Assembly: GCA_937927875.1 (NCBI GenBank) | Contig: CALEYV010000138.1 | Span: 1-9,742, forward strand | Reading direction: 5' to 3' | DNA length: 9,742 bases | Origin: an uncultured Actinomycetes bacterium | GTDB taxonomy: Bacteria > Actinomycetota > Acidimicrobiia > IMCC26256 > PALSA-555 | Shown here: positions 6,176 through 9,742 of the stretch, one piece after another | Position numbering within the stretch: the first letter of the stretch is position 1 | How the letters are laid out: each line of letters starts with the position of its first letter | Notes under the pieces: model-generated | Database searches by the model: none | Told to the model about the DNA's origin: nothing | What the model saw: only the letters and a program-made list of their open reading frames with translations | Program-made: the position numbers and the translations under genes

Positions 6176-7993
6176 ATGAGCCAGGGCGAGGCTGTCTTCG
6201 CGGGCCGGTACGCGATCGAGCGGCCCATCGCCCGGGGCGGCATGGCGGACGTGTACCTCGGCCACGACCGGGTGCTCGACCGCGCGGTCGCCATCAAGGT
6301 GCTGTTCCAGGAGTTCGCGCGCGACCCGAGCTTCGTCGAGCGGTTCCGGCGCGAGGCCCAGAACGCCGGGTCGCTCACGCACCCCCACATCGTGAGCGTC
6401 TACGACTGGGGCCAGGAGCACGGCACGTACTTCATCGTCATGGAGTACGTCGAGGGCCGCTCGCTGCGTGAGATCCTGCGCACCCAAGGCCGGATCCCGC
6501 CCCTGCAGGCGGCTGGCATCGCGGCCGAGATCGCCGACGCGCTCGCCTTCGCGCACCGGCACGGGGTCGTGCACCGCGACATCAAGCCTGGCAACGTGCT
6601 CATCACGCCCCAGGGTCAGGTGAAGGTCACCGACTTCGGCATCGCCGCCAACCCGACCGACGCCGGCGCCGGGCTGACCCAGACCGGCGCCGTCATGGGG
6701 ACCGCCACCTACTTCTCGCCCGAGCAGGCCCAGGGCTTCGCGGTCGACGGCCGCACCGACGTCTACGCCCTGGGCGTCGTCCTCTACGAGATGGTCACCG
6801 GCGAGGCTCCCTTCCAGGCGGAGAGCCCGGTCGCGGTCGCGATGAAGCACGTGCGCGAGCTGCCGGTGCCGCCTTCCAATCTGGTGCCGGACCTGCCGAT
6901 GGACCTGGAGCGGATCATCCTCGCCGCGATGGCGAAGAGCGTGAACGCCCGCTACCAGTCGGCCGAGGCGATGCGCGAGGACCTCATCCGGTTCGAGCGG
7001 GGCCGGCCCGTCACCGCCGCGTACTCGCCGTTCGGGGACGTCACCGCCGCCGCGCCGGCCGGGGACCCGACCCAGATGTGGCAGCCCAAGAAGCGGCGGT
7101 GGGGCGGCATCATCGCCGTCGCGGCCGGCCTCGGCATCCTGGCCGCCGCGCTCATCGTGCTCTTGGTCCCGTCGCTGCGAGATCAGGTCCTCGGCACGTC
7201 GACCAGCTCGGGCCCACGGATCGAGGTGCCCGACGTGACGACGGGCAACCCCGCCTTTACGGACGCGCGGGCAGCGCTGGTGAGCAAGGGCTTCAAGGTC
7301 AAGCGGGTCGATGTGGTCGCCAACGGCATCGAGCCGGGCCGGGTCGTGAAGCAGTCGCCGCCCGCCGGCCAGCTCTTGCCCAAGGGCAAGACCGTCAAGC
7401 TGAACGTCGCCAACAACATGGTCCTGCTGCCGAGCTTCGTCGGCCAGACGATCCAGCAGGCGACCGCGACGCTGCAGGGGCTGGGCCTCGTCGCGGCACC
7501 TGTCGACATGGCCTCCGACCAGCCGCCGGGCACCGTGCTGAGCATGAGCCCGGTCTCGGGGACGACCGTCGCGCGCGGCAGCTCGGTGACGCTCACCGTC
7601 GCCAAGGCGCCGACGGTGGCCGTGCCCGCCGTGATGGGCCAGGACCAGGTGGCGGCGTCCCAGACGATCCAGGCCGCCGGGCTGCAGCCCCAGATCGTTC
7701 CGCAGTCGAGCACCACCGTCCCGGCGGGGAAGGTGATCAACACGAGCCCCGCGGCCGGCACGATGGTCGCCAAGGGCTCGGCCGTCATGCTGTTCGTGTC
7801 GACTGGACCGCAGACCGTCACCGTGCCGAGCGTGATCGGTCAGCCGCGCGACACCGCCATCGCCGCGCTCACCGGCATGGGGCTGAGCGTGTCGGCGACC
7901 TGCTCGGGCAACAGCCCCGTCGTCTCCCAGAACCCGCCGGGGGGCTCGATGGTGCAGCCCGGCTCGCAGGTCGCCATCTCCTGCGTGATGTAG
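6176..7993 (+). CDS. pknB: PknB: transmembrane Ser/Thr protein kinase with four PASTA domains
   Basis: A 605-residue sensor kinase. The cytosolic kinase domain (about 11-275) has the glycine loop ARGGMADVY (19-27), Lys41 in VAIK, Glu60, the catalytic loop HRDIKPGN (133-140, Asp135) and DFG (153-155). Its activation loop carries Thr168, Thr170 and Thr176 (GTATYFSPEQ), followed by SPE (181-183). A juxtamembrane linker (276-310) leads to one membrane helix (about 311-331). Four PASTA repeats follow outside the cell: about 349-411, 417-477, 480-544 and 547-604. PASTA domains bind muropeptides or lipid II, which controls kinase activity. Cys576 and Cys603 in the last repeat could pair. The ATG start gives a normal N-terminus. 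In mycobacteria a second kinase, PknA, sits between pbpA and pknB; there is none here, so this kinase may do both jobs, which is inference. Confidence 0.97.
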   Translation: MSQGEAVFAGRYAIERPIARGGMADVYLGHDRVLDRAVAIKVLFQEFARDPSFVERFRREAQNAGSLTHPHIVSVYDWGQEHGTYFIVMEYVEGRSLREILRTQGRIPPLQAAGIAAEIADALAFAHRHGVVHRDIKPGNVLITPQGQVKVTDFGIAANPTDAGAGLTQTGAVMGTATYFSPEQAQGFAVDGRTDVYALGVVLYEMVTGEAPFQAESPVAVAMKHVRELPVPPSNLVPDLPMDLERIILAAMAKSVNARYQSAEAMREDLIRFERGRPVTAAYSPFGDVTAAAPAGDPTQMWQPKKRRWGGIIAVAAGLGILAAALIVLLVPSLRDQVLGTSTSSGPRIEVPDVTTGNPAFTDARAALVSKGFKVKRVDVVANGIEPGRVVKQSPPAGQLLPKGKTVKLNVANNMVLLPSFVGQTIQQATATLQGLGLVAAPVDMASDQPPGTVLSMSPVSGTTVARGSSVTLTVAKAPTVAVPAVMGQDQVAASQTIQAAGLQPQIVPQSSTTVPAGKVINTSPAAGTMVAKGSAVMLFVSTGPQTVTVPSVIGQPRDTAIAALTGMGLSVSATCSGNSPVVSQNPPGGSMVQPGSQVAISCVM

Positions 7994-8776
7994 GTGACGG
8001 CCCGGCGACCCGTCCTCGCCGCGTGGTACGAGGAGCACGGTCGGCATCGGCTGCCGTGGCGCAAGACCCGCGACCGCTGGGCGGTGCTCGTCTCCGAGGT
8101 CATGCTCCACCAGACCCAGGCGCCCCGCGTCGAAGCGGCGTACCCGGCGTTCCTGGCCGAGTTCCCGACGCCGGCCGCGATGGCTGCCGCCACGCCGGGC
8201 GACGTCATCCGCGCCTGGGGCCGCCTCGGCTACCCGCGCCGCGCGCGTCGACTGTGGGAGGCGGGCCGCCGGATCGCCGCCGACGGCTGGCCCGAGGATC
8301 TCCGGACCCTGCCGGGCGTCGGTCGCTACACGGCGGCCGCAATCCTGGCCCAGGCCGACGACGCCGATGTGCCCGCGGTCGAGGTGAACGTGCGGCGGGT
8401 CGTGGAGCGCGTCGCCGGCCGGCGACTCACCATGACGGAGGCCGAAGCGGAGATGGTCCGCGTCGGCCGGCCGCTGCGGGGACGGGATCGGCTGCTGGCG
8501 CTCATGGACGTCGGGGCGATCGTCTGCAAGCCGGCGTCGCCGCGGTGCCCGGCGTGCCCGTTGCAGCGGCGGTGCGCGACCCGGGGCCCGCTGCCGGACG
8601 AGACGCGGGCGACGCAGAGCCCGTACGAGGGCTCCTTCCGACAGCGACGGGGGGCGGTGCTCGCCCGGCTGCGCGCCGGCCCGACGCCGGCCGCGCTGCT
8701 GGACGCCGAGGCGCTGGCGTCGCTGCGCCGTGACGGCCTCGCCGTCGTCGACGGCGCGACGGCGCGGCTTCCCTAG
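7994..8776 (+). CDS. mutY: MutY-like A/G-specific adenine DNA glycosylase (HhH-GPD, 4Fe-4S)
   Basis: A 260-residue base-excision repair protein of the MutY family, which removes adenine mispaired with 8-oxoguanine. Visible features are PWR (21-23), the SEVMLHQTQ segment (34-42) with the catalytic Glu35, the helix-hairpin-helix LPGVGRYTAAAI (106-117), and a complete iron-sulfur motif C-X6-C-X2-C-X5-C (178, 185, 188, 194). The tail (about 210-260, starting YEGSFRQRRG) looks like the short winged-helix-like end of actinobacterial MutY rather than the NUDIX-like domain of E. coli MutY. Two changes stand out: Glu130 stands where MutY has its catalytic Asp (VEVNVRRV against the usual DxNVRRV), and His39 replaces the usual Gln. 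It may be a functional variant or a paralogue with another specificity. The GTG start abuts the pknB stop without a Shine-Dalgarno; the end faces trpG 13 bp away. Confidence 0.88.
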   Translation: MTARRPVLAAWYEEHGRHRLPWRKTRDRWAVLVSEVMLHQTQAPRVEAAYPAFLAEFPTPAAMAAATPGDVIRAWGRLGYPRRARRLWEAGRRIAADGWPEDLRTLPGVGRYTAAAILAQADDADVPAVEVNVRRVVERVAGRRLTMTEAEAEMVRVGRPLRGRDRLLALMDVGAIVCKPASPRCPACPLQRRCATRGPLPDETRATQSPYEGSFRQRRGAVLARLRAGPTPAALLDAEALASLRRDGLAVVDGATARLP

Positions 8777-8789
8777 GGCGCCGACCGCG

Positions 8790-9386
8790 TCAGGCGGGTG
8801 CGGCGAGCCCGGCGCGGTCGAGGAAGTTGCGGAGCAGCGCGTGCCCCGACTCGGTGAGGATCGACTCGGGATGGAACTGGACGCCCTCGAGCGGCAGCGA
8901 GCGGTGGCGGAGGCCCATCACCAAGCCGTCCTCGCTCTCGGCGCTCACCACGAGGTCGGCCGGGATCGAGTCGCGCTCGACGATCAGCGAGTGATAGCGC
9001 GTCGCCTGCAACGGGTTCGGGAGCCCGGCGAACACGCCCTCGCCGTCGTGGCTGATCACCGAGGTCTTCCCGTGCATGACCTGCGGGGCGCGGCCCACCC
9101 GAGCCCCGAAGACGCGCCCGAGGCACTGGTGGCCGAGGCAGACCCCGAGCAGCGGTGTGCCCCGCCGCGCGCAGTCGCCGATGACGTCGTTGGAGATCCC
9201 CGCGTCCTCGGGCCGTCCCGGTCCGGGGGACACGAGGACCGCGTCGGGCTCGAGCCGGTGCAGGCCGGGCAGGTCGATGGCGTCGTGCCGGTAGACGACG
9301 GGATCGCCGCCGAGCTCACCGAGGTACTGGACGAGGTTGTAGACGAACGAGTCGTAGTTGTCGATGACGACGACGCGGCCCGGCAT
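8790..9386 (-). CDS. trpG: anthranilate/aminodeoxychorismate synthase glutamine amidotransferase component (TrpG/PabA)
   Basis: A 198-residue class I glutamine amidotransferase that hydrolyses glutamine and passes ammonia to a chorismate-using partner, for tryptophan (TrpE) or folate (PabB) synthesis. It is full length. Motifs are the N-terminal VVVIDNYDSFVYNLVQ (5-20), SPGPG (53-57), the nucleophile Cys83 in GVCLGHQ (81-87), HGK (105-107), the YHSL segment (131-134) and His172/Glu174 in FHPES. No partner synthase is in the window, so trpG and pabA cannot be told apart; one protein often serves both. The ATG at 9386 gives the standard start. It has no Shine-Dalgarno, but TACAGT (9398-9393) lies six bases upstream, a leaderless-type layout. 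A copy beside pknB and crgA on the opposite strand is also, as I recall, the mycobacterial arrangement. Confidence 0.94.
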   Translation of the reverse strand: MPGRVVVIDNYDSFVYNLVQYLGELGGDPVVYRHDAIDLPGLHRLEPDAVLVSPGPGRPEDAGISNDVIGDCARRGTPLLGVCLGHQCLGRVFGARVGRAPQVMHGKTSVISHDGEGVFAGLPNPLQATRYHSLIVERDSIPADLVVSAESEDGLVMGLRHRSLPLEGVQFHPESILTESGHALLRNFLDRAGLAAPA

Positions 9387-9434
9387 GCGGCGACTGTAGG
9401 GGGCGGGGTTTGACCCGACGACTAGTTTCGGGCC
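9387..9434. promoter_or_regulatory. divergent trpG/crgA promoter region
   Basis: Only 48 bp separate the two start codons. On the minus strand TACAGT (9398-9393) ends six bases before the trpG ATG; on the plus strand TAGTTT (9423-9428) ends six bases before the crgA GTG. Both fit TAnnnT and neither gene has a Shine-Dalgarno, so both mRNAs may be leaderless. Each promoter's -35 zone falls near the other's -10 box, so RNA polymerase binding could be mutually exclusive. No good TTGACA box was found at proper spacing for either. Confidence 0.45.
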
Positions 9435-9686
9435 GTGCCGAAGACGAAGCGCCGCAAGCCCGCGCCGGCGAAGCCGTCCCGCTACACGCCGCCGAAGCCC
9501 AAGACCGCCAAGCGCAGCCCCCTGTGGGTTCCGACGACGATGTTCACCGCCCTGGGCGCCGGCATGGTCGTGATTCTCGGGAACTACCTCCAGCTGCTCC
9601 CGGGCGGGGCCGTCCGCAACGGCTACCTCTTCCTGGGACTCGGGCTGCTCGTCGGCGGCTTCGTGCTGTCGACCCAGCTCCGGTAG
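9435..9686 (+). CDS. crgA: CrgA: small two-pass membrane cell division protein
   Basis: An 83-residue protein of the actinobacterial CrgA family. It has a Lys/Arg/Pro-rich cytosolic N-terminus (1-30, MPKTKRRKPAPAKPSRYTPP) and two membrane helices (about 32-50 and 63-80) joined by a short outer loop (YLQLLPGGAVRNG, 51-63), ending in QLR. In Streptomyces and mycobacteria CrgA coordinates septum formation and recruits or stabilises FtsI, FtsZ-linked and Wag31-linked partners. The overall pattern, length and position near trpG and pknB support the call; residue-level similarity to the mycobacterial protein is modest. The GTG start gives the family's MPK(S/T)K beginning. No Shine-Dalgarno is visible; a -10-like TAGTTT lies six bases upstream. 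A hairpin begins at its stop codon. Confidence 0.9.
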   Translation: MPKTKRRKPAPAKPSRYTPPKPKTAKRSPLWVPTTMFTALGAGMVVILGNYLQLLPGGAVRNGYLFLGLGLLVGGFVLSTQLR

Positions 9687-9708
9687 GAATCACAAGGCTG
9701 TCATTCCT
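9685..9708 (+). terminator. hairpin overlapping the crgA stop codon, possible terminator
   Basis: AGGAAT (9685-9690) pairs with ATTCCT (9703-9708); after one C/C mismatch, ACA (9692-9694) pairs with TGT (9699-9701) around a four-base loop. There is no T-run after it, so if it ends transcription it would be of the tract-less kind often suggested in actinobacteria. It begins inside the crgA TAG. Confidence 0.4.
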
Positions 9709-9711
9709 CCC

Positions 9712-9730
9712 CAGGTTCATCCCCAACCTG
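9712..9730. repeat. short inverted repeat beside the DnaA box
   Basis: CAGGTT (9712-9717) and AACCTG (9725-9730) are perfect inverted copies separated by seven bases, and the second arm runs into the DnaA box. It could form a second hairpin after crgA. Confidence 0.4.
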
Positions 9731-9737
9731 TGGATAA
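9729..9737 (-). promoter_or_regulatory. perfect DnaA box (TTATCCACA on minus strand)
   Basis: TGTGGATAA on the plus strand is the exact complement of the consensus DnaA box. On the plus strand TCATCCCCA (9717-9725) matches the same consensus at seven of nine positions in opposite orientation, three bases away. This AT-rich 9-mer is improbable by chance in GC-rich DNA. The conserved pknB-crgA cluster usually lies close to oriC in actinobacteria, so the box may belong to an origin or a DnaA-regulated site that continues past the window edge. Confidence 0.55.
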
Positions 9738-9742
9738 CTGGG

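Larger units (their letters stand above)
988..8776 (+). other. putative operon fhaA-fhaB-pstP-rodA-pbpA-pknB-mutY-like
   Basis: Seven same-strand genes run with almost no spacing: fhaA/fhaB 43 bp, fhaB/pstP, pstP/rodA and rodA/pbpA each by a 4-base GTGA overlap, pbpA/pknB 105 bp, and pknB/mutY-like with TAG directly followed by GTG. This implies one main transcript from the promoter region before fhaA, with a possible second start before pknB. The first six genes form the conserved actinobacterial phosphosignalling and cell-wall synthesis unit; the glycosylase is an unusual addition. Confidence 0.8.

Noticed and set aside
4490..8110. Open frame of 1206 codons on the minus strand across pbpA and pknB
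   Set aside because: It is antisense to two fully recognisable genes, its translation is rich in Arg/Gly/Asp/His without domain-like structure, and such long shadows are common in GC-rich genes.

Overview
This is a GC-rich chromosomal window from an actinomycete-type bacterium (Actinomycetota). The main reason is the gene set: a CrgA-type division protein, a PASTA-domain Ser/Thr kinase, FhaA (DUF3662 plus FHA), FhaB and a membrane-anchored PP2C phosphatase, all joined to a RodA/PbpA cell-wall pair. This is the classical actinobacterial 'pknB' cell-shape and division cluster. A deep-branching class such as Acidimicrobiia is possible, because there is only one kinase and several proteins are compact, but that placement is inference.

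Layout from left to right: tRNA-Leu(CAG) on the minus strand; a classical short-chain dehydrogenase on the minus strand; then, divergently, a long plus-strand operon fhaA-fhaB-pstP-rodA-pbpA-pknB-mutY-like. Three of its junctions are 4-base GTGA overlaps and one is a direct TAG|GTG abutment. A convergent minus-strand glutamine amidotransferase (trpG/pabA) follows, and then crgA on the plus strand, divergent from trpG. The window ends in a short non-coding stretch with a hairpin over the crgA stop and a perfect DnaA box.

The operon forms one circuit. PknB reads muropeptides or lipid II outside the cell through four PASTA domains and phosphorylates proteins inside. FhaA and FhaB bind phosphothreonine partners through FHA domains. 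PstP reverses the phosphorylation. RodA (glycosyltransferase) and PbpA (transpeptidase) make septal or polar peptidoglycan. CrgA is an integral membrane partner of division proteins.

Order and relative strands match what I recall of the oriC-proximal mycobacterial locus (tRNA-Leu, fhaA, fhaB, pstP, rodA, pbpA, pknA, pknB, trpG, crgA), except that pknA is missing here and that an SDR and a MutY-like glycosylase are inserted. No mobile element, CRISPR array or clearly novel defence-type system is visible. The points most worth checking are the DnaA box at the right edge, repeated leaderless-type start architectures, a near-perfect 26-bp palindrome in the only gap of the operon just before pknB, and a MutY-like protein with Glu in place of the expected catalytic Asp.
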